Below are positions 16,308 through 22,199 of a DNA stretch of 40,426 nt, one piece after another; position 1 is the stretch's first letter, and the number at the start of each line of letters is the position of its first letter. A program made the translations under genes and the position numbers. Below the pieces are notes generated by a model. The model had not been told where the DNA came from. It searched no databases and was given only the letters and a program-made list of their open reading frames with translations. The DNA lies in IMG/VR virus record IMGVR_UViG_3300020057_000009, positions 1 to 40,426 of that record. One strand, 5' to 3'. Source of the DNA: a virus.

Positions 16308-16310
16308 TTC
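16275..16310. terminator. Hairpin terminator between convergent operons
   Basis: Seven-pair stem AACCCCC/GGGGGTT with a 13-base loop. The T-rich tail is imperfect on the plus strand (TTTCGTGTTT) and on the minus strand (TTCTTTGTTTG), so it may serve both the lysis operon or RNA 1 and the minus-strand operon. Confidence 0.6.
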
Positions 16311-16381
16311 CTACTGCATTCAAACCAACGGCTTGATAACTTAAGTATATATCACACGGTCAACATTGTGAATAGTCGTTG

Positions 16382-16648
16382 CTAATCAGCACCGTCTTGT
16401 AGATCCTTGTGCCAGCCTAAATCTATATTCTGCTGGCTAAGGCTATCCTTGTATTCTTTTAAGCCGTTAATAGCGGTGGTGGCTTCCTCTACGCTCATTG
16501 CGTCTAGGTACTGCTGAAACTCCTCCAGGGCTTGTAGTGCTTCGGGGTCTGTGTCGTGTTCTAGCCATTCTTTCTCACGCTCTAGTTCGTTCTCATATTC
16601 AACCATTTCACTATCTACTCTGCTCCAAAAATCATCTCGTTCGCTCAT
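16382..16648 (-). CDS. Hypothetical acidic protein, last gene of minus-strand operon
   Basis: 88 aa, very acidic and helical (SEMVEYENELEREKEWLEHD, EALQALEEFQQYLD). AAGGAG precedes the start, which overlaps the stop of the gene before it (ATGA). It ends LQDGAD, the same C-terminus encoded by a stray repeat at 16094. No family recognised. Acidic helical small proteins in phages can be DNA mimics or adaptor proteins, but nothing here proves that. Confidence 0.6.
   Translation of the reverse strand: MSERDDFWSRVDSEMVEYENELEREKEWLEHDTDPEALQALEEFQQYLDAMSVEEATTAINGLKEYKDSLSQQNIDLGWHKDLQDGAD
16389..16401. repeat. Direct repeat flanking RNA locus, right copy
   Basis: Second copy of GCACCGTCTTGTA (see 16094-16106). 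It lies in the 3' end of the acidic minus-strand gene and encodes its last residues. Confidence 0.7.
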
Positions 16649-16938
16649 AAATTACTCCTTAATAGTGTTAGTTCGTCAAACTCGTAAATCACAGGCAGTA
16701 GACCATACTCATCTTCCTGCTTCCAGCCCTCGGTGTCTGGCTCTGGGTTTGACGCATCCTGGGGCGGTCTAAGAGCCAATTGGCTTAAACACGCCTCAAT
16801 GCCCTTAACTTGTGCTTGCTCTCGTTCCAGGTCAATCTGAGGTCTCTCACCGCCCACTACGATGAACGCCTTTTCTTCTTCGTTGCGTTGTATTAAGATA
16901 AGATTTAGTTCGCTTCCGGGGTTGGTGGCTCTAGGCAT
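16645..16938 (-). CDS. Hypothetical protein, minus-strand operon
   Basis: 97 aa. N-terminal part is mixed beta/alpha (ELNLILIQRNEEEKAFIVVGG), followed by a charged helix (QIDLEREQAQVKGIEACLSQLAL) and an acidic end (DEYGLLPVIYEFDELTLL). TAGGAG precedes the ATG. Overlaps its neighbours at both ends, so it belongs to a tightly coupled operon. No family recognised. Confidence 0.6.
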   Translation of the reverse strand: MPRATNPGSELNLILIQRNEEEKAFIVVGGERPQIDLEREQAQVKGIEACLSQLALRPPQDASNPEPDTEGWKQEDEYGLLPVIYEFDELTLLRSNL

Positions 16939-17338
16939 CGTACTCTCCTAGTAAGTAATCATACTCCTCATCCAAGTTAGCCATAGCCCTTTCGACCTCG
17001 TCCTCGTCTTCCACTTCTTCAATCACTTCTACATTCTTGGCATCACGAACGCCCTCGAATATCTCATAGTCATGCTTATCGGGATAAGGGCGGTGGATTC
17101 GGGGGTAATCTTTTTCAATAAGTTGCACGGCTAGGTCGCTAAAGTCCGGCAGGGTTATGCGGAAAACAAAACCACCTAGCTCTGACTCCCTCTCGAAGTA
17201 AACGTGGTCAACGTCTCGATAAGGGGCGGCATGGGTGTATAGGCAGGTGTTCTCGTATGTCAGGTCAATGGAGCCACCACCTGCTTCTATGGGCAAGTAC
17301 CAACCGCTCTGATTCAACTCGAAGTTATACCGGCTCAT
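16931..17338 (-). CDS. Hypothetical protein, minus-strand operon
   Basis: 135 aa. The first 80 residues alternate in a beta pattern (YNFELNQSGWYLPIEAGGGSIDLTYENTCLY, in two pieces of a sheet), then a helix and a strongly acidic C-terminus (EVIEEVEDEDEVERAMANLDEEYDYLLGEYDA, partly). It overlaps the upstream gene by 14 bases. No family recognised. Together with its acidic neighbours it forms a group of negatively charged small proteins. Confidence 0.6.
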   Translation of the reverse strand: MSRYNFELNQSGWYLPIEAGGGSIDLTYENTCLYTHAAPYRDVDHVYFERESELGGFVFRITLPDFSDLAVQLIEKDYPRIHRPYPDKHDYEIFEGVRDAKNVEVIEEVEDEDEVERAMANLDEEYDYLLGEYDA

Positions 17339-17666
17339 AGCTATTTCCCATAAGGTGCATGACCTGTTCCTCTAGGTGTTCCGCCAGCTCTAGGGTGTCT
17401 GGTCTACCAACTTGCTGTAAAAAGTCCATGGTGAACAGGGCTGCATCGAACTGCCCTCGGCACGGCTTGTCCATCAGGTAATTTAAGATGTTGTGGATTA
17501 GAGGTTGCTTGGGCTTTGGCGGTGGCAACAAGTTGGCGTGTAGCTCTACGTGTCTAGTTATAAGTACTTTATTGGCGACTAACAAGCCCCGGAGTTGCTT
17601 TTCTGCTTTGGTGCGGTAGTCGGCTTGTTCCCATAAGTGGTGATGGTTGTTGGTAAGCCGCTCCAC
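17325..17666 (-). CDS. Hypothetical helical protein, minus-strand operon
   Basis: 113 aa from a GTG start at 17666. That start sits one base after the stop of the preceding gene with GAGGAA upstream; an ATG at 17720 would give 131 aa but would overlap the previous gene by 53 bases and has no good ribosome site. The sequence is helical with a His-rich start (NNHHHLWEQADYRTKAEKQL) and a proline patch (LPPPKPKQP). No family recognised. Confidence 0.55.
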   Translation of the reverse strand: MERLTNNHHHLWEQADYRTKAEKQLRGLLVANKVLITRHVELHANLLPPPKPKQPLIHNILNYLMDKPCRGQFDAALFTMDFLQQVGRPDTLELAEHLEEQVMHLMGNSYEPV

Positions 17667-17667
17667 G

Positions 17668-17835
17668 CTATTCCTCGAAAGGTAACTGCGGTTGTTCTGC
17701 CTGTTGAGGAGGCTGGACAAGGTGGTCTACTGACTCTCTAGGAATAATCTTATCTAACGCCCACTCGCCTAGCTGCTGGACTAGCTCTCTCACTGGTGAG
17801 ATTATTTCGTGGTAGCGGGGGCTGCGTTCGCTCAT
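17668..17835 (-). CDS. Small hypothetical protein, first gene of minus-strand operon
   Basis: 55 aa (starts MSERSPRYHEIISPVRELVQ). One amphipathic helix, then a Gln/Pro-rich acidic tail (PPQQAEQPQLPFEE). It is the first gene after the minus-strand promoter region and abuts the next gene. Too short to assign. Confidence 0.5.
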   Translation of the reverse strand: MSERSPRYHEIISPVRELVQQLGEWALDKIIPRESVDHLVQPPQQAEQPQLPFEE

Positions 17836-17950
17836 ACTTATAATCTATACCTATTATTGGATTATGTAAACTATTGGCTTGCTTATCACTTACATTATAC
17901 CCTTGAAAAGCCAAACCGCCCACAAGGGACGGCCAAAATCTATTAGGTTC

Positions 17951-17979
17951 ATCTTATATCACAAACGAGGTGCTGTCAA
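17951..17979 (-). promoter_or_regulatory. Sigma-70-type promoter of minus-strand operon
   Basis: On the minus strand TTGACA (17979-17974), 17-bp spacer, TAAGAT (17956-17951). Downstream, before the first gene, lies a short hairpin (CCG-T-CCC / GGG-CGG around 17916-17933) and a second perfect -10 word, TATAAT near 17895-17900. The leader of about 115 bases could hold an attenuator; that is inference. Confidence 0.6.
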
Positions 17980-18066
17980 TACAGGTAAGTATAGGAATGT
18001 GGTAAGATGTGGGCAGTAGAAATTCGTTCTTTAACATCACGGGTCAAGTACAAGCAAAGGAAAGAT

Positions 18067-18402
18067 ATGAGTAAAGTAAGGCAACCAGCACCAGCATACG
18101 CTAGCCAAGTGCCCTATGCACCAGTTAATTGGACAGACAGGGACACAGTAACTAGACGTATTTGCGATATATTAGAAGCAGTAATGCCAGAAGGCAATCA
18201 GTTAGAAAAGACGAAAGAGTTAGTAAAGGAGACGACAAAAGCATATTGGATACAAGTATTCAATGACCAGTTTGATAGCCTACACCCGAATACATTGACG
18301 GGGTTTACCTATGAGCGTCAACAGTATTCAGAGGTTATGTGGGAACTTGCAGTAAGATTAGACAAACCAATGGAGACTCCACCAAGCTCAGTTGGACCAT
18401 AA
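18067..18402 (+). CDS. Hypothetical protein, lone plus-strand gene
   Basis: 111 aa from ATG 18067, which has AAAGGAAAG upstream; an in-frame ATG at 18007 lacks a ribosome site. It has a Pro/Ala/Tyr-rich N-terminus (RQPAPAYASQVPYAPVNW) and two helices (ICDILEAVMPEGNQLEKTKELVKE, in part). It faces away from the minus-strand operon and is followed by a small RNA unit with a terminator. No family recognised. Confidence 0.55.
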   Translation: MSKVRQPAPAYASQVPYAPVNWTDRDTVTRRICDILEAVMPEGNQLEKTKELVKETTKAYWIQVFNDQFDSLHPNTLTGFTYERQQYSEVMWELAVRLDKPMETPPSSVGP

Positions 18403-18452
18403 TTAAACACCTTGACCTGTGGTTTTAGAGAACTAATTTATTACATACAGTG

Positions 18453-18526
18453 TGATACAATAGACCTATCAAGCGAAAGTTTGAGGTCGTTTCAGTCTAC
18501 GAAAAGCCTTTAAACGGGCTTTTTTT
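18453..18526 (+). ncRNA. Candidate small RNA 2 with promoter and terminator
   Basis: An extended -10 element (TGA-TACAAT, 18453-18461) is followed within a few bases by a hairpin: GACCT (18463-18467) with AGGTC, enclosing CAAGC-GAAA-GTTTG, a GNRA tetraloop. A rho-independent terminator comes next: AAAAGCC (18502-18508) / GGCTTTT (18517-18523) and a T-run to 18526. No protein fits in between. The first stem partly precedes the expected start site, so the 5' end is uncertain. It could also simply terminate the gene at 18067. Confidence 0.45.
18502..18526 (+). terminator. Rho-independent terminator
   Basis: Seven-pair stem AAAAGCC/GGCTTTT with an eight-base loop and a seven-T tail on the plus strand. 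It closes the gene at 18067 and/or small RNA 2. Three bases beyond it ends the minus-strand CHAP gene. Confidence 0.8.
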
Positions 18527-18528
18527 AG

Positions 18529-19011
18529 TTAATAGATATATTTATAAGTAGATGTGGGTACGGTAATCGTCCTGGTTGAACCTGCAAAGTCATAATTGTT
18601 CTCAGATATAGTTACCGAATCTCCTGACACGCTAATCACAAACACAACATGGGCTGACCTCCAACCTATCGCTCCAGCAACAGGCGTGGCTGATACTGTC
18701 CAGCCAGCAGATATAGCCGAGGCTTTCCAATTAGATGCGTTGCCCCAGCCTGGAGGCACATACCTATGCAAGGCGACATGTCCAGTACAGCTAGGGTAGT
18801 CGTAACCATTCAAGCCACTAGACGCACCCTGGGCGACCTGTGTGGGCTTTACAGGCAACGGTTGTATCTCGGCTATCGGCTCTAGGGCTATAGGCTTAAT
18901 AGTCTCGATAAGGGCTATCGGTTCGGGGAGCCTACCCACTTCATGCACGATTGGCTGTGGTGGTTTGTATGTCAGGGTGATTGTGCCTAACATCAATGTT
19001 TCAATAATCAT
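18529..19011 (-). CDS. CHAP-domain lysin with N-terminal hydrophobic segment
   Basis: 160 aa. Residues 70-160 form a CHAP domain: catalytic C75 (DYPSCTGHVALHR), VPPGWGNASNW, H121 (WRSAHVVFV) and E137 (TISENNY). CHAP enzymes act as amidases or endopeptidases on peptidoglycan. The N-terminus starts with a short hydrophobic stretch (MIIETLMLGTITLTY), then a Pro/Ile-rich linker (EPIALIETIKPIALEPIAEI), so it may be membrane-tethered or exported. It is on the strand opposite to the M23 lysis operon, with its own promoter. It could be used at entry or in another growth stage. No good ribosome site before the ATG. Confidence 0.8.
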   Translation of the reverse strand: MIIETLMLGTITLTYKPPQPIVHEVGRLPEPIALIETIKPIALEPIAEIQPLPVKPTQVAQGASSGLNGYDYPSCTGHVALHRYVPPGWGNASNWKASAISAGWTVSATPVAGAIGWRSAHVVFVISVSGDSVTISENNYDFAGSTRTITVPTSTYKYIY

Positions 19012-19070
19012 AGTCAGGAGTGCGGTCGTATCTGTAGCTCCAAATGTCCTTGTTTAAGTGACTGCCTGAA

Positions 19071-19101
19071 ATGATAGCATGGTACCAGTTGAGGCTGTCA
19101 A
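19071..19101 (-). promoter_or_regulatory. Possible promoter of CHAP gene
   Basis: On the minus strand TTGACA (19101-19096) and an extended -10, TGC-TATCAT (TATCAT at 19076-19071), with a 19-bp spacer, longer than usual. About 60 bases of leader precede the ATG at 19011. Confidence 0.4.
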
Positions 19102-19116
19102 TAGGCAATATGTTGT

Positions 19117-19641
19117 TCAATAGTGCATCTCATTCTGTACCACAACATCAGGCCACCTGGGCTTTCTCTGGCAGTAGCCGCCACCTCTTACGTTGTTCGA
19201 GCCGTACTTCATGGCATACTCTATTGTCATGTCGTCCTCAAGTTTAGCGGCCGACTCCTGGGTAATCTCTACTGTCTCTCTGACTTCTACGACCTCTATC
19301 GGTTTATGTAGTTTTGTCCAGTTAGCACCCTTGCCAGCCTTGTGTTTTATAAATCGCTTCGTAACATTGTAGCTCATACCAACATACCAACACCCATCTT
19401 CTAGCGTCAGGGCATAAAGCTTGACTGTGTTGAGCTTGCCGTTTTTACTGTATTTATAGTTCTTGAGCATCTGAGTTATGTACGCTCGCTCTTTTTTATG
19501 TTCCGCTATTAGCTTACCGAGTTCTTGCCTTCTTGCCTTAAGGTTTACTTCTTCTTGCGTAATGACTCGAACTGGCTTCCGTGGCTTACGAGTTATCGTG
19601 TCGGGTGGCTTTGGTATGTTTAGATTCGGAACTATTGGCAT
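19117..19641 (-). CDS. GIY-YIG family endonuclease-like protein
   Basis: 174 aa. After a basic N-terminus (KPPDTITRKPRKPVRVIT) and a helix comes the GIY-YIG core at about 73-160: KLYALTLEDGCWYVGMS corresponds to the GIY...YIG strands (here LYA and WYVG), then R and H in NVTKRFIKHKAGKGANWTKL and a Glu-rich helix (ESAAKLEDDMTIEYAMKYG), ending NVRGGGYC. AGGGA precedes the ATG. Such enzymes nick DNA; phage versions are often mobile. It is a free-standing gene in the mixed-strand control region. Confidence 0.7.
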   Translation of the reverse strand: MPIVPNLNIPKPPDTITRKPRKPVRVITQEEVNLKARRQELGKLIAEHKKERAYITQMLKNYKYSKNGKLNTVKLYALTLEDGCWYVGMSYNVTKRFIKHKAGKGANWTKLHKPIEVVEVRETVEITQESAAKLEDDMTIEYAMKYGSNNVRGGGYCQRKPRWPDVVVQNEMHY

Positions 19642-19695
19642 TATCCCTGCTTCCCTACTACTTGTGTGTGCTACAAGGCTAACGTAGGTTTTAAG

Positions 19696-19724
19696 TTGAT
19701 AGTGAACATTGCTTTAACTAAGAT
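19696..19724 (+). promoter_or_regulatory. Promoter of structured RNA 3
   Basis: TTGATA (19696-19701), a 17-bp spacer and TAAGAT (19719-19724). The -10 word is the same as in the minus-strand operon promoter at 17951. No gene start follows for 280 bases; a structured region does. Confidence 0.5.
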
Positions 19725-19730
19725 GAGTCC

Positions 19731-19890
19731 CCATTGAAAGCCTAGTGCTTCGCTGACAGGTGGGTTCTGCTCCCAAGGACACCCTTAGTGGTGTAACGAT
19801 TGAGTATATTGTAAGAAAGCCCGGACCCCACTTAAGGGCATTATTCATTTAGAACAGGAAGGGGCAACCTGAATATACTCAATTAACCGT
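19731..19890 (+). ncRNA. Candidate structured RNA 3 with possible kissing loops
   Basis: This gap has no convincing gene. A perfect 12-bp inverted repeat, ATTGAGTATATT (19799-19810) and AATATACTCAAT (19872-19883), closes a domain holding two hairpins: GCCC/GGGC (19819-19822 with 19836-19839) and CAGG/CCTG. The first loop carries CCCC and the second GGGG, so a loop-loop contact is possible. Upstream are TGGG/CCCA and ACACC/GGTGT hairpins. Orientation is suggested by the promoter at 19696; the helices would also form on the other strand. Confidence 0.5.
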
Positions 19891-19907
19891 ATGCGAATGT
19901 ACACTGC

Positions 19908-19936
19908 TTGACAACCGAAAATAAGTAGCTTACAAT
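19908..19936 (+). promoter_or_regulatory. Strong sigma-70-type promoter of RNA 4
   Basis: Consensus TTGACA (19908-19913), 17-bp spacer, TACAAT (19931-19936). It is the best-matching promoter in the window, yet a terminator follows within about 50 bases. Confidence 0.75.
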
Positions 19937-19942
19937 GATAAG

Positions 19943-19990
19943 CACAATTCAGTGCCTATGGAAGCAAGACCGTCTCAATGGCGGTTTTTC
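19943..19990 (+). ncRNA. Candidate very short RNA 4 or attenuated leader
   Basis: From the promoter at 19908 the transcript would hold GCAC/GTGC (hairpin with loop AATTCA) and end in AAGACCG / CGGTTTT with a T-run near 19985-19990. The 15-mer TGCCTATGGAAGCAA occurs before the terminator (19953-19967) and just after it (19996-20010). A short ORF (MEANSIYDF..., 20001-20162) follows, but its second half looks non-coding. Confidence 0.45.
19965..19990 (+). terminator. Terminator hairpin after RNA 4
   Basis: Seven-pair stem (one G-T) AAGACCG with CGGTTTT, loop of nine bases, followed by TTC and TT. Stands about 25 bases behind the expected start of transcription. Confidence 0.55.
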
Positions 19991-20017
19991 TTATTTGCCT
20001 ATGGAAGCAAACAGTAT

Positions 20018-20128
20018 CTACGACTTTAGCACAGACTTGGCATCAAAGCAACGGCAATGGTTCTTACCCTTAACCTTAATAGCCGGGTTCTGCTGTAGGT
20101 GGCAAATGGTACAGATCTTAATAATCAT
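20018..20128 (-). CDS. Cys-rich mini-protein, zinc-ribbon-like
   Basis: 36 aa on the minus strand. AAAGGGAAG is a good ribosome site in front of the ATG. The sequence has C-x2-C (KICTICHLQ) and, 17 residues later, C-x-C (HCRCFDAKS), a plausible zinc-binding knuckle, plus several Lys. No family recognised. It is transcribed away from the early promoter and probably from the extended -10 at 20210. Confidence 0.45.
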   Translation of the reverse strand: MIIKICTICHLQQNPAIKVKGKNHCRCFDAKSVLKS

Positions 20129-20209
20129 AACTTCCCTTTCAATCAAAGAGCCGGGGGTCTAAAAGGTACGGCATGTACTTGAAAGAGGTATTTCCCCGGC
20201 AACCTACAT

Positions 20210-20218
20210 AGTATAACA
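20210..20218 (-). promoter_or_regulatory. Extended -10 promoter, minus strand
   Basis: Minus strand TGT-TATACT (20218-20210), the same word as the plus-strand element at 3337-3345. It would serve the Cys-rich mini-gene and stands back to back with the early promoter. Confidence 0.4.
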
Positions 20219-20244
20219 CTCCGAAGCAGTAGCAAACAAAGCCC

Positions 20245-20298
20245 TGTGGATAAGTAAGCACAGTTGGTATTGCATTGTTCTAAGCACAGGCGTATAAT
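20245..20298 (+). promoter_or_regulatory. Early promoter, copy 1, with DnaA-box word
   Basis: TTGCAT (20270-20275), 17-bp spacer ending CTAAGCACAGGCG, TATAAT (20293-20298). Upstream lies TGTGGATAA (20245-20253), the DnaA-box consensus on the minus strand, and another TAAGCACAG (20255-20263). The arrangement recurs at 24695-24747. It drives the recombination genes. Confidence 0.75.
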
Positions 20299-20332
20299 GA
20301 GGTAGTAAACATAACGAAAGGTACGGCAAACA

Positions 20333-20410
20333 GTGAAAATATGCATGTGCGAATACCCAATAAGAAGGCTCGGTACTCAAAACTGCGACAAGTGCAAGGG
20401 GGCGATATGA
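20333..20410 (+). CDS. Cys-rich mini-protein, zinc-ribbon-like, GTG start
   Basis: 25 aa (MKICMCEYPIRRLGTQNCDK...). C4-x-C6 and C18-x2-C21 form a compact zinc-binding pattern. Its stop overlaps the next start as ATGA, the coupling used throughout this genome. GTG start; AAAGG is about 10 bases upstream. It is the first gene after the early promoter. The ORF is short, so it could still be chance, but the four Cys argue against that. Confidence 0.45.
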   Translation: MKICMCEYPIRRLGTQNCDKCKGAI

Positions 20411-20583
20411 GCCAGAAAGTATGGTTAGTGCCTACATACGTGCAGTTAAACCAGTATATTATCAGCCTAGAGGAAGAAGTGAACAAGCTAGACCCCTCGG
20501 CTACAATGTTCGTAAAGTTTGAAATAGCGAAGCTCAAGGGTCTACGAGACTGGATGAGCGACCAAGTAAAGGAGCAGGCATGA
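20407..20583 (+). CDS. Small hypothetical protein, early operon
   Basis: 58 aa from ATG 20407, which follows AAGGGGG. A longer frame from 20341 lacks a ribosome site and would overlap the Cys-rich mini-gene. Helical and charged (LNQYIISLEEEVNKLDPSA, KFEIAKLKGLRDWMSDQVKE). It overlaps the Rad52-like gene by four bases. No family recognised. Confidence 0.55.
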   Translation: MSQKVWLVPTYVQLNQYIISLEEEVNKLDPSATMFVKFEIAKLKGLRDWMSDQVKEQA

Positions 20584-21155
20584 GCAAAGCTATTCAAGAC
20601 ACAATGCTAAAGCAGTTAAAAGACCCGTTCGACTCCAAGTTTGTTAAATGGCGAGTCGGGGCTACCGACCAAGCCAAGACTAAAGGCATCGCATTAGCTT
20701 ACATTGATTCACGAGAAGTGATGAAGCGACTAGATGATGTTTGTGGACTCGGTGGCTGGCAATCTAAACACGTTGCTGTAGACGGTGGATTCGTATGTGA
20801 GCTATCTATCAAGATTGATGACGAATGGATCACAAAGTCTAACGCTGCTGGCAACACCAAGGTAGAGCCAATTAAAGGCGGGGCATCTGATGCCCTCAAG
20901 CGAGCAGCAGCAACCTGGGGTGTCGGACGATACCTCTACTACCTACCAAACGTATGGGTCCCAATAAAAGCCAGGGGCAAGTCCTATGTACTAGCCGAAC
21001 AGCCTGAGTTACCAGCGTGGGCTAAACCAAGCCATACAATCGAACGCTGGGAAGATGTTGCAGAGCTAGAAGCAGCAGACGAATCTGGAGCTGACGAGAT
21101 TGACACAGTAGATGTAGACAAGGTAGCTGACGTAGCAAAGGCCTACAAAAGATGA
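20580..21155 (+). CDS. Rad52/Rad22-type single-strand annealing protein
   Basis: 191 aa. The core matches phage Rad52-like annealing proteins: KWRVGATDQ...IALAYIDSREVMKRLDDVCG, GGWQSKHVAVDGGFVCELSI, then KGGASDALKRAAATWGVGRYLYYLPNVWVP (in pieces). The C-terminus is acidic, as is usual for SSB-interacting tails. It anneals single strands during recombination-based replication or repair. It is coupled by four-base overlaps to the gene before it and to the YqaJ exonuclease after it; the two form the usual annealase-exonuclease pair. AAGGAG precedes the start. Confidence 0.85.
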   Translation: MSKAIQDTMLKQLKDPFDSKFVKWRVGATDQAKTKGIALAYIDSREVMKRLDDVCGLGGWQSKHVAVDGGFVCELSIKIDDEWITKSNAAGNTKVEPIKGGASDALKRAAATWGVGRYLYYLPNVWVPIKARGKSYVLAEQPELPAWAKPSHTIERWEDVAELEAADESGADEIDTVDVDKVADVAKAYKR

Positions 21156-21763
21156 GTGTCCAGGGAAGCCTAGAGTGGCTACAGGATAGAGTGGGCGTGG
21201 CAACAGCATCACGGTTCGCAGACGTAATGACCACGATTAAATCAGGCGAAGCAGCAGCTAGATACAACTACAAGGCTGAGATAGTCGCTGAGAGGCTCAC
21301 AGGGCTACCCACAGCGAGTTTCACGACAGCACCGATGCAATGGGGCATAGACAACGAACCCGAAGCCAGGGCGGTCTACGAAGCTATTAAGGGAGTCAAG
21401 GTTGAAGAGACGGGAATGCTCCAGCACGAAACTATGGAGGCTGGAGCAAGTCCAGACGGATTAGTGGGTGAAGATGGTTGCTTAGAGATTAAGTGTCCGA
21501 ACACCGCAACTCACCTGATGACAATAATATCAGGCAAAGCACCAAAGAAGTACAACGCACAGATGCAAGGGCAAATGTGGATAGCTAACCGCAAATGGTG
21601 CGACTTTGTAAGCTACGATCCCCGGCTCGATAACAAGAACGCAGTGTTTATTGTACGAGTCGAGCGAGACGATGACTTCATTAAGGACTTACAAGACCAG
21701 GTCGAGCTATTCCTAAGAGAAGTTGAAGAGTTAATGTTAAAACTGGAGGCTACAGATGAGTAG
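21152..21763 (+). CDS. YqaJ/lambda-type recombination exonuclease
   Basis: 203 aa. N-terminal GSLEWLQDRVGVATASRFADV (residues 5-25) is the DNA-binding start of YqaJ nucleases. The PD-(D/E)xK centre is visible as E69 (WGIDNEPEARAVYE), D102 (GASPDGLVG) and E112-x-K114 (CLEIKCP), followed by QMQGQMWIA. It degrades one strand of double-stranded ends to feed the annealing protein encoded just upstream. Its end (EATDE) and the following start share a nucleotide block (GAGGCTACAGATGAGT) with two other gene junctions in this region. Confidence 0.9.
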   Translation: MSVQGSLEWLQDRVGVATASRFADVMTTIKSGEAAARYNYKAEIVAERLTGLPTASFTTAPMQWGIDNEPEARAVYEAIKGVKVEETGMLQHETMEAGASPDGLVGEDGCLEIKCPNTATHLMTIISGKAPKKYNAQMQGQMWIANRKWCDFVSYDPRLDNKNAVFIVRVERDDDFIKDLQDQVELFLREVEELMLKLEATDE

Positions 21764-22199
21764 AGTAATAGAGTTTAGAGCTTGGACAGAGTTTAAGACT
21801 ATGGTCCATGTGCCCACTGTCAATTTTTCTACGAACGAAGCTTTAATGCCTGACGGTGAATGGTATGAGGTTGTTTTAATGCAGTACACAGGCTTAAAAG
21901 ATAAGAATGGTGTCGAGATATATGAGGGGGATATCGTAAAAGTACCTTACGTTACACCGCTGGGAGGCTTAACGGATGATGAAGATAATGACAAACGCAC
22001 GCATGTTGTATTTAAGGATGGCTTATTCGCCCTTGAATACAGCGCTCACGTGGACACGTTAAAACAGTTCTGTAATCGTAAGGAAGGTGAATATATACCT
22101 CACTATGGAACACGAAAGATATTTTCAGACACTACTATTCTTGAAGTAATCGGCAACATCTATGAAAACCCTGAACTACTAAACGGAGTCAACAAATGA
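21756..22199 (+). CDS. YopX-family protein
   Basis: 147 aa. The pattern IEFRAWTEFKTMV...LMQYTGLKDKNGVEIYEGDIVKV and the final ILEVIGNIYENPELL are the signature of the YopX family, small beta-barrel proteins common in phages and of unclear function. Overlaps the exonuclease gene by eight bases and the next gene by four. YopX proteins are often found near recombination genes. Confidence 0.85.
   Translation: MSRVIEFRAWTEFKTMVHVPTVNFSTNEALMPDGEWYEVVLMQYTGLKDKNGVEIYEGDIVKVPYVTPLGGLTDDEDNDKRTHVVFKDGLFALEYSAHVDTLKQFCNRKEGEYIPHYGTRKIFSDTTILEVIGNIYENPELLNGVNK

Noticed and set aside
19935-20162. Plus-strand protein gene over the RNA 4 unit (75 aa)
   Set aside because: It would start inside the -10 box region, cross the terminator, and its composition is odd; the opposite strand has a better supported Cys-rich frame with a ribosome site.
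16081-20330. CRISPR array or tRNA genes in the control region
   Set aside because: Repeats occur only twice each and have no regular spacing; no cloverleaf with T-arm and CCA-side stem was found.
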